DNA of 48,285 nucleotides from assembly GCA_020443325.1 (NCBI GenBank), contig JAGRIK010000319.1:1-48285 (forward strand). Direction: 5' to 3'. A model generated the notes under the pieces. The model saw nothing but the letters and a program-made list of their open reading frames with translations, was not told the DNA's origin and searched no databases. The DNA comes from Halioglobus sp. (lineage in GTDB: Bacteria; Pseudomonadota; Gammaproteobacteria; Pseudomonadales; Halieaceae). Numbering within the stretch: position 1 is the first letter of the stretch; each line of letters opens with the position of its first letter. Of the stretch, positions 17,006 to 25,038 are shown one piece after another. Position numbers and translations under genes: made by a program.

Positions 17006-17216
17006 AGCTTAAGCGTGGACGCAAAAGGCTGATCGCGCCACTCATGCAACACATTTTTTTTCTTTGGCCGCTGCTGCACAATACCCGCTTTCCATAATGT
17101 GGATCATGGTCAACACCGACGCGGCTGCATTGCTCCCGATCAGTTCAAATATTCAGGTCGCCTCGTGACACACCCTGCGTGGGAGCGTCCCGCAACACGG
17201 ATACGGCGAAATTGCA

Positions 17217-18965
17217 TCACCAGGTCACCGCAGCGATATTGCCTTCGATCGCATCCAGGAAACCGGCCATATCAAGTATGGTTTCCGCTGCAGGATCAGT
17301 TGTTTTCCCCTTTAGGTCACCCGTAATCTTGCCCTGCGCCACTGTCTCGATCAGCGCTTCCTTCAACGCGCCTGAATAGCCGACCAGCGCATCGTTCGTC
17401 TCGCGCAGCGCCAGCGTTTCCAGCGCATTAGCCAGCGCGTAAATCAGCGCCGAGGAATTGAAGATAGCCTCCTTGCCCCCGCTTTCCAGGTACTTCAGGT
17501 AGAGATCATGCGCCGTGCCATGCGGCGCCTCATACAGCATCGTGCCGTCCTTACTCTCAATAATGGAACTGGCGGTCGCCAGGCTGCCACCCAGCGCCGC
17601 CGAGATATCGGAGAATATATCGCCGTCCAGGTTCTGCGCTGGGTACAGCGCGTTTCGGGGCGGGTCGGTGATCATTTTCTTCAGCTGGCTGGAGGGCCGC
17701 ATGATCATGAACGAGGGCGGGCGCGTTCCCGACTTTGCCAGCGTATGCCGCACATTGGTGATGGCGGTGCTGAATACCTCATCGTACTCCATGTACTCGC
17801 GCTTGAGACCAAAATACACCTCCTTGTCCTTTTTGGACGCGTCACGAAATACCTGGCTGACCCAGTCGGTGATGGCCTGGTTGTCGTTCGACATCAGCAG
17901 GATGGGATCATTCTTGCTGACCTCGCGGGCGTATTTCTCCTCGCCATCGAGGACCACTTTGAGAATGCCGTCCTCCTCTGCGGGCATATTGAAGCTCCCG
18001 TACTGGTCACCTCCCCCGGCGCTCATGCGGGACAGCGAGACATGGTGTTTGCGACTGGGGATACCATAGATCTTCAGCTGGCCCACCAGTTTGAACAATT
18101 TTCGCCCCGTGGTGTTGTCCGGCACACCCCACAGTGCACGCTCAGGCGGGTTGGACACAATGCGGGCCGCCTGCGCATCGATCAACTCATAGTGGTATTT
18201 CAGGCCGGCCTGTTGTATCCGCTCCTTATAGCCCTGTTCATACACCTCCTCGATAGCGGCACGCATCACCCCGTCATAGCCCGGAATCACGGTATCCTTC
18301 AGGCCGAGGTAAGCATCCCTCCTTTCATCAATAGCCCGCTGGAAAAATTCGTGTGCCCACGCCTTCACCTCCTCAATGCTATTGGTAGCAAGCAACCAGG
18401 GGTCCCCCTTGTTAAGGAGGCGGCGGTGCAACTCCACCGGATCACCGCTGCTGCCAACAAACATGAGCTTGATTACGCCGGTGACCTTGGACAGCTCACT
18501 GTGGCTGTGCTTGATACCACCGCCCTCCATCGTCATGACTTCGATGTCGCGACCGATCCACTCAGGCTGGATCACCTCCAGGTTGCGAAACTCGATGTCC
18601 TCGCGCGTAATATTGCCGCCGATGCCCTTGCGGATTGAGCCGTTGGGCGACTTGGTGGCCAGCTTGTCCAGTTCCGCCTCCTTCAGGTGCGGGTGCTTGG
18701 TAAGCAGTTCATCCAGTTGCTGGCGATTCACCGTCATGCCGGCATTTTTTATCCCCACACCGTATTTTTTCAACGCCGCTATCGCATCGAGGACAACCTG
18801 CCCATTAGTGACAAGGCGGTTCTCGGCAGAGAGATCGATTTCCACCAGATTGATATCCAGCCGCTTGCGGACAAATTGTTCGAGAATCCGCTCAAAAGCG
18901 ACCTGCGCCATTTCGTCGCCGTGCAAAATTACCAGTGGTTCAGTCACCGGGATCTTAGTACTCAT
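17217..18965 (-). CDS. icd: Type II isocitrate dehydrogenase, predicted NAD+-specific
   Basis: A 582-residue enzyme of the isocitrate/isopropylmalate dehydrogenase family oxidising isocitrate to 2-oxoglutarate in the TCA cycle. Substrate residues correspond to those of eukaryotic-type enzymes: S106, N108, R112, R121 and R139, with K223 in GLKDTVIPGYDG and metal ligands D449 and D453 in NLDGDIFSD. At the cofactor loop (EAPHGTAHDLY) Asp487-Leu488 replaces the Arg-His of NADP enzymes. I recall the same pair at the same numbering in the characterised NAD+-specific enzyme of Congregibacter litoralis. Residues about 163-284 and 333-448 look like an internal duplication. AGGAG sits 5 bases before ATG 18965, which rules out the longer frame to 19007. 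Confidence 0.93.
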   Translation of the reverse strand: MSTKIPVTEPLVILHGDEMAQVAFERILEQFVRKRLDINLVEIDLSAENRLVTNGQVVLDAIAALKKYGVGIKNAGMTVNRQQLDELLTKHPHLKEAELDKLATKSPNGSIRKGIGGNITREDIEFRNLEVIQPEWIGRDIEVMTMEGGGIKHSHSELSKVTGVIKLMFVGSSGDPVELHRRLLNKGDPWLLATNSIEEVKAWAHEFFQRAIDERRDAYLGLKDTVIPGYDGVMRAAIEEVYEQGYKERIQQAGLKYHYELIDAQAARIVSNPPERALWGVPDNTTGRKLFKLVGQLKIYGIPSRKHHVSLSRMSAGGGDQYGSFNMPAEEDGILKVVLDGEEKYAREVSKNDPILLMSNDNQAITDWVSQVFRDASKKDKEVYFGLKREYMEYDEVFSTAITNVRHTLAKSGTRPPSFMIMRPSSQLKKMITDPPRNALYPAQNLDGDIFSDISAALGGSLATASSIIESKDGTMLYEAPHGTAHDLYLKYLESGGKEAIFNSSALIYALANALETLALRETNDALVGYSGALKEALIETVAQGKITGDLKGKTTDPAAETILDMAGFLDAIEGNIAAVTW

Positions 18966-19189
18966 TGGGTCTCCTGTGCTCCATGTCGCTACCAGCGGCC
19001 CCATCATAGTGCATTCGTGCCCGCTATAACGGCCCCGTAGGGGTATATCGCTAAAACCACCGCAAATATTGTGCCGTCAACGTCGCCGCCAGTGCAGATG
19101 CAGTTTATTGATCCAGATCGTGGAAATTCGGTACGGGAACCTGATAATCGAGCCGACCATAACAATTACTTCCATACTGGGAATGCACT

Positions 19190-19987
19190 ATGGCATTGAA
19201 CAAAATATTTGTCATTATCGACCCCACCACCGATCTGCAGGCCGCGTTTGAACGCGGACTTGATTCGGCTCGCGACACCGGCGCCACGTTGCATCTGTAC
19301 GCCTGCACCGATGAGGCATCCGGATACTCCAGTCGCGAGGAAGCCGTCACTAAAATGCAGCCCATTCTGGATAAACTCGCCGCGCGCGCGAGGAAGGACG
19401 GATGTCAGGCCGACACAGAGTTGGAGTGGGCCACTGACTGGGCAAAACAGGCGGTTTCCGCTGCTGCACGCTGCAGTGCATCCATGATTTTCAAGAATTC
19501 AGTTGACCACAACCCTGTGCAGCGCGAATTGCGCCCCACCTCTGACTGGACACTGCTGCGAATGGCCCCGTGCCCGGTACTGATGGTTAAAAATTACCGT
19601 GACTGGACGCACCGACGGATACTGGCCGCGATCAATCCCGCCACCACTGAACCGACGCACATTAAACTGAACCACCAGATTACCAGCCTCGCCCGTCAAC
19701 TCGCGAACACCTATGGATCCGATGCACATTTCGTTACCGCGTTCCAGGATCTCAACCACGCGCCGGATGCCGGCCAGATCGCAAAGGACAGCGGCGTCGC
19801 GCCCGAACATGTCCACCTGAGGAAGGGCAAGGCGGCCGATGTGATTCGCGATGTAGCCGCTGAACTACAGGTGGACCTCATCATCGCCGGCACGGTTGCT
19901 CGCGACGGCATTAAAGGCCGCGTGGTCGGCAATACCTGCGAACGCCTGCTGGACCAGACCCATTCAGACCTGCTGGTACTGAACTGA
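19190..19987 (+). CDS. Universal stress protein, two tandem UspA domains
   Basis: A 265-residue protein with two Usp folds, the arrangement of E. coli UspE. Domain 1 covers about residues 1-135 (KIFVIIDPTTD... APCPVLMVKN) and lacks an obvious ATP-binding signature. Domain 2 covers about 145-265 and ends with GTVARDGIKGRVVGNTCERLL, a good match to the G-x2-G-x9-G-(S/T) nucleotide loop. Usp proteins are cytoplasmic stress-response factors. The start at 19190 opens directly into the first beta strand. It is divergent from the isocitrate dehydrogenase gene across about 220 bases and convergent with the haem/copper lipoprotein gene, only 15 bases apart. Confidence 0.92.
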   Translation: MALNKIFVIIDPTTDLQAAFERGLDSARDTGATLHLYACTDEASGYSSREEAVTKMQPILDKLAARARKDGCQADTELEWATDWAKQAVSAAARCSASMIFKNSVDHNPVQRELRPTSDWTLLRMAPCPVLMVKNYRDWTHRRILAAINPATTEPTHIKLNHQITSLARQLANTYGSDAHFVTAFQDLNHAPDAGQIAKDSGVAPEHVHLRKGKAADVIRDVAAELQVDLIIAGTVARDGIKGRVVGNTCERLLDQTHSDLLVLN

Positions 19988-20002
19988 CGCAGCCGACAGG
20001 GG

Positions 20003-22465
20003 TTATGGCGTGTTGAGCACCGCATCGTGATCAGCGAGTTTCGACCCCAGTAAAATAAACATCTCGTCATCACTGGAGACACCCGGCCCTATCGGGCAGG
20101 CATCGCACCAACCGTCGCCGGCACCGGGCGCAGAATCGCAGCTGGTGTTGTCGCTGGCACCGTTACAACTCGCACCCACCCGACCTGCAACACACGCAAC
20201 GGGTTTACAGCCAAATGCGTTTGTGGGCCTGCGCGACGCACGCGTGACGATCTCTATATTCGGTGAGCCGTCGCTGTTGACACCGTTGTTCCAGGTCGCG
20301 CAGTACTCAAGCGTGCGCTCGGCCGGGTCGCTGCTGTTAAATACCAGCGCGGGGTCGAAGGTCTTATACAGGGGCTCATCGTAGGTGAATGTTTCATAGA
20401 TCTCCTCGCCGCCCTTTATCGATATAAAGAAGCGCTCACCGCGTTTGTGGGTGTGCGAACTGAGTGCCAGCAGGCCATCGCCCTGGTCGAACACGTAATC
20501 CCTGCAGATGGTCTTTTTCTCAAACGGACGCGTACCCTGGGCGGCAAAGATATAGCGGGTGTCATTGATGCGCTGGGCCTGGAAGCGACGGTCACTGGCA
20601 AAGTGAAGATTGCGCCACACGTGGTGGATACCATCTTTGGTCGTCAGGTTGAAGGCGTGTGAGTTCCAGTAAAAAATACCGTGGCTGGGGAAGGTCTCGT
20701 AGAACCCCTCCTTCTCTATCCCGGTGGCCAGTCCCAGAATATTTCCGCCGTTGCCCTGGGCCGGGGGTCCGTAACCACGACAGGCGACGCTGTCCTCAAT
20801 CGCCGAGCGACATTTGCCCTCTGCGCCGCATGAGTTGAGGTCAGTGGGTTCGCAGGACTGGCCCTCCATAGTACCGCCACCACAAGTCCACTGGCCGAAA
20901 TCGGGGTGATGGATCTTATCGATACCGTGCGGGGACTTGTAGATCAGGTTGTGGTGGGTGAATGCATCCGAACGCACTTCCCCGCCACTGACATAAAAGA
21001 AGTCGCCTGTTTCATCCTGGTACTCCGGCGGAATAACCCCGCGAAAATCCTCATACACCGCAAAGCAGAGCTCGCGCTCCTCCTCTGCAGGCACCGGGTG
21101 AGGGGGCATCGCAAACTGAATACCCTTGTCACGCGCAGGCGGTGGTAGCGGCGTGGTGTTTACCGCCTCGGGTTCGGGTAAACAGACGCCCAACAACCGC
21201 TCCAGTTCATCCTCGCCACGACCCAAAGTGTCACCGACCGAGCCTTCCTCCGGCGCTCCGGCTTCGATCCACAGTCGGATGGCTTCGAGCTGACCGGGTG
21301 TAATCCCTTCGCCTGCGGCGGGCATCGGGCTGCCATCGACCGCGTAACTGCCTGGAAACGTTTTCGCAGAGAGCTTGTGGTAAAGGTAGCTGGACGCGGG
21401 TTTGCGCGGATCAACCCTGTCCAGCGACGAGCCCTGGGAGCGAGCCGTAACCAGGTTGTGAAATGCATTGAGGGGCGTCAGGTCGAGGTCACCTGCCTTA
21501 GCCGCGCCGTGACACAGGGAATTGGCACAACCCGCCTGCTCGAAGACCACAGCCTGGATAGCCTCAAAAGTGCTATCGAACGTGGGGCACAGGGCCAACT
21601 CCTCGTCGCTGGACACAAACGCATCCAACGAATGCACAGTCCAGCTGTTGTCGCCGTGATTGTGCAAGTGCACTGCGATGGAATCACCGCGAGCGACGGC
21701 AAAGGGCAATACCAGCTTCTCCTTGTACAGTGCCCTGGCGCTGGGAATATCGACAGTCGTTTCCCACAATTTGGCACCGCCGACGGTGATTGCGAGATGG
21801 GCTTGTGCCGGGGCGTTGAAGTTCAGTTCGCTGTGACTCAGGACAAGTTCCAGTTCCGTACCCACCTGCAGATCGAGCAGCGATTGCTGCGTGAGCGACA
21901 GGTAATTGCAGAATTCGGTGCGGATTTCCAGCGCATCCTCTTCCACCAACCAGCCAGTATCACGGGGACAGTTGACGTCCTCGGGGCGATGCTCCAGGAA
22001 GGTGTCACGATTTTTTGACTGGACGTCCCAGGCCTTTGCTTCCACCAGGCCGATGCGAAGAATCTCCGTCACAGGGAAGTAGAGCTGCCCCGTGGCCCAG
22101 GCGATCAATTTTGCGCGCTCGCTGTTGGTGAGTGCCTGCGCACCTTCCGGGGGCATTGTCTGTGACTCGAGGACAAAATGAATAGCCGATTTAAACGAGT
22201 TGGCGCGCGCCAGACCCTCGAGTGAAAAGGGTGCCAGTGGATTTTCGCCGCTGTTATGACATCCCAGGCACTTTGCCTGCATGATGGGCTCGATATCCTG
22301 CTCGAACGACATCATTACTCCACTACCGGAAGTCTCGCTCTGTGACGTGATTTGATCGGCGCTCACAGGCGGACTGGAGGAGCCTCCACCCCCGCCGCAG
22401 GCGGCGACCGACAGCATGGCGAAGAGCAGCGATACAGGTAGAAACAGACTGGTATTCACGTTCAT
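20003..22465 (-). CDS. Cytochrome c-like and copper monooxygenase-like lipoprotein
   Basis: An 820-residue lipoprotein (lipobox VAAC, Cys23, followed by a Gly/Ser linker). Near the N terminus, C66-LG-C69-H70 is a normal haem c motif. A second motif in GCANSLCHG has four residues between the cysteines (CX4CH), an atypical haem site. The C-terminal half has a His pair in FTHHNLIYK and an HTH motif in SHTHKRGERF, the pattern of the copper sites in peptidylglycine/dopamine monooxygenase-type enzymes. It also has a cysteine-rich tail (CNGASDNTSCDSAPGAGDGWCDAC). Oxidation at the cell surface with haem electron supply is inferred; the substrate is unknown. ATG 22465 follows CAGGAG; the frame to 22480 is not preferred. 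Confidence 0.72.
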   Translation of the reverse strand: MNVNTSLFLPVSLLFAMLSVAACGGGGGSSSPPVSADQITSQSETSGSGVMMSFEQDIEPIMQAKCLGCHNSGENPLAPFSLEGLARANSFKSAIHFVLESQTMPPEGAQALTNSERAKLIAWATGQLYFPVTEILRIGLVEAKAWDVQSKNRDTFLEHRPEDVNCPRDTGWLVEEDALEIRTEFCNYLSLTQQSLLDLQVGTELELVLSHSELNFNAPAQAHLAITVGGAKLWETTVDIPSARALYKEKLVLPFAVARGDSIAVHLHNHGDNSWTVHSLDAFVSSDEELALCPTFDSTFEAIQAVVFEQAGCANSLCHGAAKAGDLDLTPLNAFHNLVTARSQGSSLDRVDPRKPASSYLYHKLSAKTFPGSYAVDGSPMPAAGEGITPGQLEAIRLWIEAGAPEEGSVGDTLGRGEDELERLLGVCLPEPEAVNTTPLPPPARDKGIQFAMPPHPVPAEEERELCFAVYEDFRGVIPPEYQDETGDFFYVSGGEVRSDAFTHHNLIYKSPHGIDKIHHPDFGQWTCGGGTMEGQSCEPTDLNSCGAEGKCRSAIEDSVACRGYGPPAQGNGGNILGLATGIEKEGFYETFPSHGIFYWNSHAFNLTTKDGIHHVWRNLHFASDRRFQAQRINDTRYIFAAQGTRPFEKKTICRDYVFDQGDGLLALSSHTHKRGERFFISIKGGEEIYETFTYDEPLYKTFDPALVFNSSDPAERTLEYCATWNNGVNSDGSPNIEIVTRASRRPTNAFGCKPVACVAGRVGASCNGASDNTSCDSAPGAGDGWCDACPIGPGVSSDDEMFILLGSKLADHDAVLNTP

Positions 22466-22634
22466 GGTTCTCCTGCACATTTGGCATTATTGTTGTGTGC
22501 CGGGTCGCAGCGCATTCCGCATCGAAGCAAAAACACCACTGACCAATGGTGCCAGTGTATGTTGCCCACAGGCACTGTCAAGTTGACCAGCATAACCTTA
22601 CAATTGAAAGCCAACGCATCGACAGGAGATCACC

Positions 22635-23351
22635 ATGACAAGCACCGCGACCAAGCTGGAATACCTCGCAGGGGATACCCTGTGCAAAGGCGAGTATTAC
22701 ACCCCTGATAATGCAGACGGCCTGCGACCCGTCGTACTGGTCTGCCACGCCTGGGACGGGCTGAACGATGAAGTGCGCGACAAGGCGATGAAGCTGGCCG
22801 AAGCGGGTTACATCGCCTTCGCAATTGATGTGCACGGTGACGGCAAGGTTATCACCGATTTCGCGGAACTCATGCCCACTCTCACACCCTACCTGGAGGA
22901 CCGCGCACTGCTTCTCGCGCGTATGCGCGGTGCGCTTGACGCCGCGAGGACCATACCCGGCGCAGATGTCTCGCGCATCGGCGCGATGGGCTACTGCTTT
23001 GGTGGCATGGCGGTGCTTGACCTGGCCAGGGCCGGCGAGAGCATCAAGGGCGTTGTATCGTTCCACGGTTCGCTCGACGGCAACGCCCTCGACGGCCCCA
23101 AAACCCTCGCGACAAAAATCCTGGTACTTCACGGCGACGATGACCCGCTGGTACCGCCCGAGACTGTGGCTGCTTTCAAAGCGGAAATGAATGCTAAACA
23201 GGTGGACTGGCAACTGCACGCCTACAGCCAGACGGTGCATGCGTTTACCCGGCCAGCCGCCAACGACCCGGCATTTGGCGCCGTCTACAACGCTGCGGCT
23301 GACCGCCGCTCGTGGCAGTCCATGTTGAACTTCTTTGAAGAGGTACTTTGA
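22635..23351 (+). CDS. Dienelactone hydrolase family protein
   Basis: A 238-residue alpha/beta hydrolase. The nucleophile is Cys121 in GYCFGG, the hallmark of dienelactone hydrolases. The probable acid is D170 in HGDDDPLV, and the general base is H202 in VHAFTRP. The oxyanion region HAWDGLND is near residue 38. The family hydrolyses lactones or small esters; aromatic degradation is only one possibility and no other such gene is nearby. AGGAG lies 8 bases before ATG 22635. Divergent from the haem/copper lipoprotein, convergent with the metallo-beta-lactamase-fold gene with a hairpin between them. Confidence 0.92.
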   Translation: MTSTATKLEYLAGDTLCKGEYYTPDNADGLRPVVLVCHAWDGLNDEVRDKAMKLAEAGYIAFAIDVHGDGKVITDFAELMPTLTPYLEDRALLLARMRGALDAARTIPGADVSRIGAMGYCFGGMAVLDLARAGESIKGVVSFHGSLDGNALDGPKTLATKILVLHGDDDPLVPPETVAAFKAEMNAKQVDWQLHAYSQTVHAFTRPAANDPAFGAVYNAAADRRSWQSMLNFFEEVL

Positions 23352-23360
23352 AGCGAGAAT

Positions 23361-23382
23361 GTGCCGGGAATCGACCCGGCAC
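23361..23382. terminator. Intergenic hairpin between convergent genes
   Basis: An 8-bp perfect stem (GTGCCGGG / CCCGGCAC) with a 6-base loop lies between the stops of the dienelactone hydrolase and the metallo-beta-lactamase-fold gene. It lacks a T run on either strand, so termination is plausible but unproven. Confidence 0.4.
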
Positions 23383-23391
23383 CGACCCGCG

Positions 23392-24387
23392 CTAGGGCGC
23401 CGTCGATGTTGCACCACTGATCGCGATCGGAACACCGAACGAGGGCTGCAGGAGTCGGGCGGGCAGGACTAACTGCTGTAACTCCAGGGCGCTGGTCTTG
23501 TCGAAGGATGGCAGTATCCTGCTCTGCTCCACGCTGCCGAATTCACCCAACAGATCATCGTGGTGAATAATCACCACCTCCCCTGCCTGCACCGCAACCA
23601 CGGTTTCATCAATGTATTCAGAGACGTAGTCCGAATCGAGACTGATGAACCCGCCCGTGCCGAGAAACACAACATCGGCCTCGACACCCTCCAGGGCACC
23701 AGGCACAAACCCCGCACTACCCACCACCAGCATCGAGCCCTCAGGGTGGCTGATGTGTATCGTGTAACTCCCTCCCTCCTTCCAGGAGGTATAGGGCGCC
23801 GGCAACTCGAAGGGTGCCGCAACCTCGCCCTCGATAGCCGAATTGCTTGCCAGCGGCGCATGCCTGGACTCGTAGAAGGTGATGTCAAACAATCCGTAGG
23901 AGTAGGTTTTCCCCGGCTCGATCTCCACAATGCGGGATTCGTCGAACGCTGAGCTGCGCGCAATATTGGCCGTGGAGCGAGAGCCCAGCACATCCCCGCC
24001 GGCGAGCCGTGCGAAGTCGGCGGTATCCATGGCGTGATCATAATGCGAATGCACCGTCATGATAGCCGCCAGGCGATCGATCCCATGCGCCTGTATGGCC
24101 TCCGCAACCGCGCTGGTATCCGTGACAATGGGCCGCCTGAACAGCAAATCCGACAGTGACGGGCGAGACACAAAACCGTCCGTCATAACCTGTGTCTCAC
24201 CATCGTCGATAAGCAGCGTGGCCACACCTAACCATGTCACGGTCAGCGCTGAGTCCTCAGGCGCGGGTTCTGCATAGGGGATACCCACCTCGCTCATCTC
24301 CGGCCTCGTCAGTACCCACAGTGCGGCAAGGCAACAAATCGCCACCAGGAATTGCACAGTCCGTTTGAAAACGCTTTTTGCTGTCAT
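23392..24387 (-). CDS. Membrane-anchored metallo-beta-lactamase-fold hydrolase
   Basis: A 331-residue protein with an N-terminal membrane segment or uncleaved signal (residues 8-27) and a metallo-beta-lactamase domain. The metal motif is H113-x-H115-x-D117-H118 (HSHYDH). A later GFISLDSDYV segment and a His pair near IIHHDD fit the remaining ligands. WLGVATLLIDDGETQVMTDGF resembles the UlaG/lactonase-type branch. The substrate is not deducible. ATG 24387 begins the membrane segment; the frame extending to 24462 runs into repeat copy B and is not taken as coding. The 5' end therefore lies about 40 bases downstream of the repeat. Confidence 0.85.
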   Translation of the reverse strand: MTAKSVFKRTVQFLVAICCLAALWVLTRPEMSEVGIPYAEPAPEDSALTVTWLGVATLLIDDGETQVMTDGFVSRPSLSDLLFRRPIVTDTSAVAEAIQAHGIDRLAAIMTVHSHYDHAMDTADFARLAGGDVLGSRSTANIARSSAFDESRIVEIEPGKTYSYGLFDITFYESRHAPLASNSAIEGEVAAPFELPAPYTSWKEGGSYTIHISHPEGSMLVVGSAGFVPGALEGVEADVVFLGTGGFISLDSDYVSEYIDETVVAVQAGEVVIIHHDDLLGEFGSVEQSRILPSFDKTSALELQQLVLPARLLQPSFGVPIAISGATSTAP

Positions 24388-24429
24388 AGGTATTCGCGGT
24401 CTGTTACGGGCTTGCGTTGAGAATAGCAG

Positions 24430-24611
24430 CTCGCGGCTTGTGGAAAAACCTTCAGGTGGCATCTGGGCTTGTTTTCGCCTTGATTAGCAAACGGATGAAT
24501 TATTTCGTAGCCTGTCGGGGGGCTGTCGTGGGCGACGGGCTCGCACCCCAGTAGGCGTTTCAGTCGCTCCACGTGATTCGCTTTGTGAAACGCCTACTGG
24601 GGTACGAGCCC
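24430..24611 (-). repeat. Structured interspersed repeat, copy B with hairpin
   Basis: Read on the minus strand, the element opens with a hairpin: left arm 24611-24588, 27-base loop 24587-24561, right arm 24560-24537. The 24-bp stem has one non-Watson-Crick position, which is a U-G wobble in a minus-strand transcript but an A-C mismatch in a plus-strand one. The loop contains AAGCGAATCACGTGGAGCGA, nearly identical to that of copy C. The right arm is identical to bases 21-44 of copy A, and the body downstream is similar to copy A. Total length is about 182 bases; the distal boundary near 24430 is less sharp than in copies A and C. Confidence 0.78.
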
Positions 24612-24709
24612 TGCATCCCAATGCTACGGCACGAGAAGCGATGGACGTTAGATTCTGAGAAGCATGAATGGAACGTCTTTTTCTGATCTAGTCGAATCGT
24701 ATGCACTGA

Positions 24710-24890
24710 GGTTGCGGATAGAAATGTGTTTCTCACCAAGCGAATTACGTGGAGCGACTGAGAAACACATTTCTATCCGCAACCGCCCTACAAAGCCACT
24801 TCCCCGAAAGCGGAAATACCCCGGTTTCCATCCCGGTTAGTTTTCCCCCCGGTCTGGCGCTCGTTATAGACATTTTCAACACGCTGTTAG
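24710..24890 (+). repeat. Structured interspersed repeat, copy C with perfect 25-bp hairpin
   Basis: Left arm 24710-24734 and right arm 24760-24784 are perfectly complementary over 25 bases and enclose a 25-base loop. The loop contains AAGCGAATTACGTGGAGCGA, matching copies A and B, but the stem sequence is unrelated to theirs. The body keeps a short shared GCCCTAC motif and ends in AACACGCTGTTAG like copy A. Length is 181 bases, the same as copy B. Conserved loop and ends with a differing but still self-complementary stem indicate selection on, or a copying mechanism producing, the fold itself. Confidence 0.8.
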
Positions 24891-25038
24891 TGGGCAAAGG
24901 GTGAAATTACGCTATGCGGTACATTTGCAATATTTGGTTCACGCAGCCAGACTGCGGAAATACTGTATGCCACTGTATAGTCAGGTACCGTCGTAACTGT
25001 GCTATCAACCAGAACTCCAGCGCTCCGCGAGGAATCAA

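Larger units (their letters stand above)
24388..25038. other. Gene-free block holding two head-to-head repeat elements
   Basis: These 651 bases lie between the metallo-beta-lactamase-fold gene (minus) and the HAD gene (plus), so both promoters should be here. Repeat copy B (minus) and copy C (plus) face each other across a 98-base spacer (24612-24709) that shows no gene or further repeat. From 24891 to 25038 a TATAGT hexamer near 24975 is a weak -10 candidate for the HAD-sulfatase operon. Short open frames in the block follow the repeat and show no protein-like features. Confidence 0.8.

Noticed and set aside
17040-17060. T-rich run as a terminator
   Set aside because: The run of T residues has no adjacent stable hairpin in either direction.
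24384-24572. 62-codon frame through repeat copy B
   Set aside because: Similar residues appear in copy A only because the DNA is similar; copy C does not preserve the frame, so coding is unlikely.
24430-24890. Integron attC sites
   Set aside because: The fold logic is similar, but the ends (GTTAGTC, GTTAGTG) do not fit the attC GTTRRRY core, and no integrase or cassette array is present. It is kept only as an analogy.
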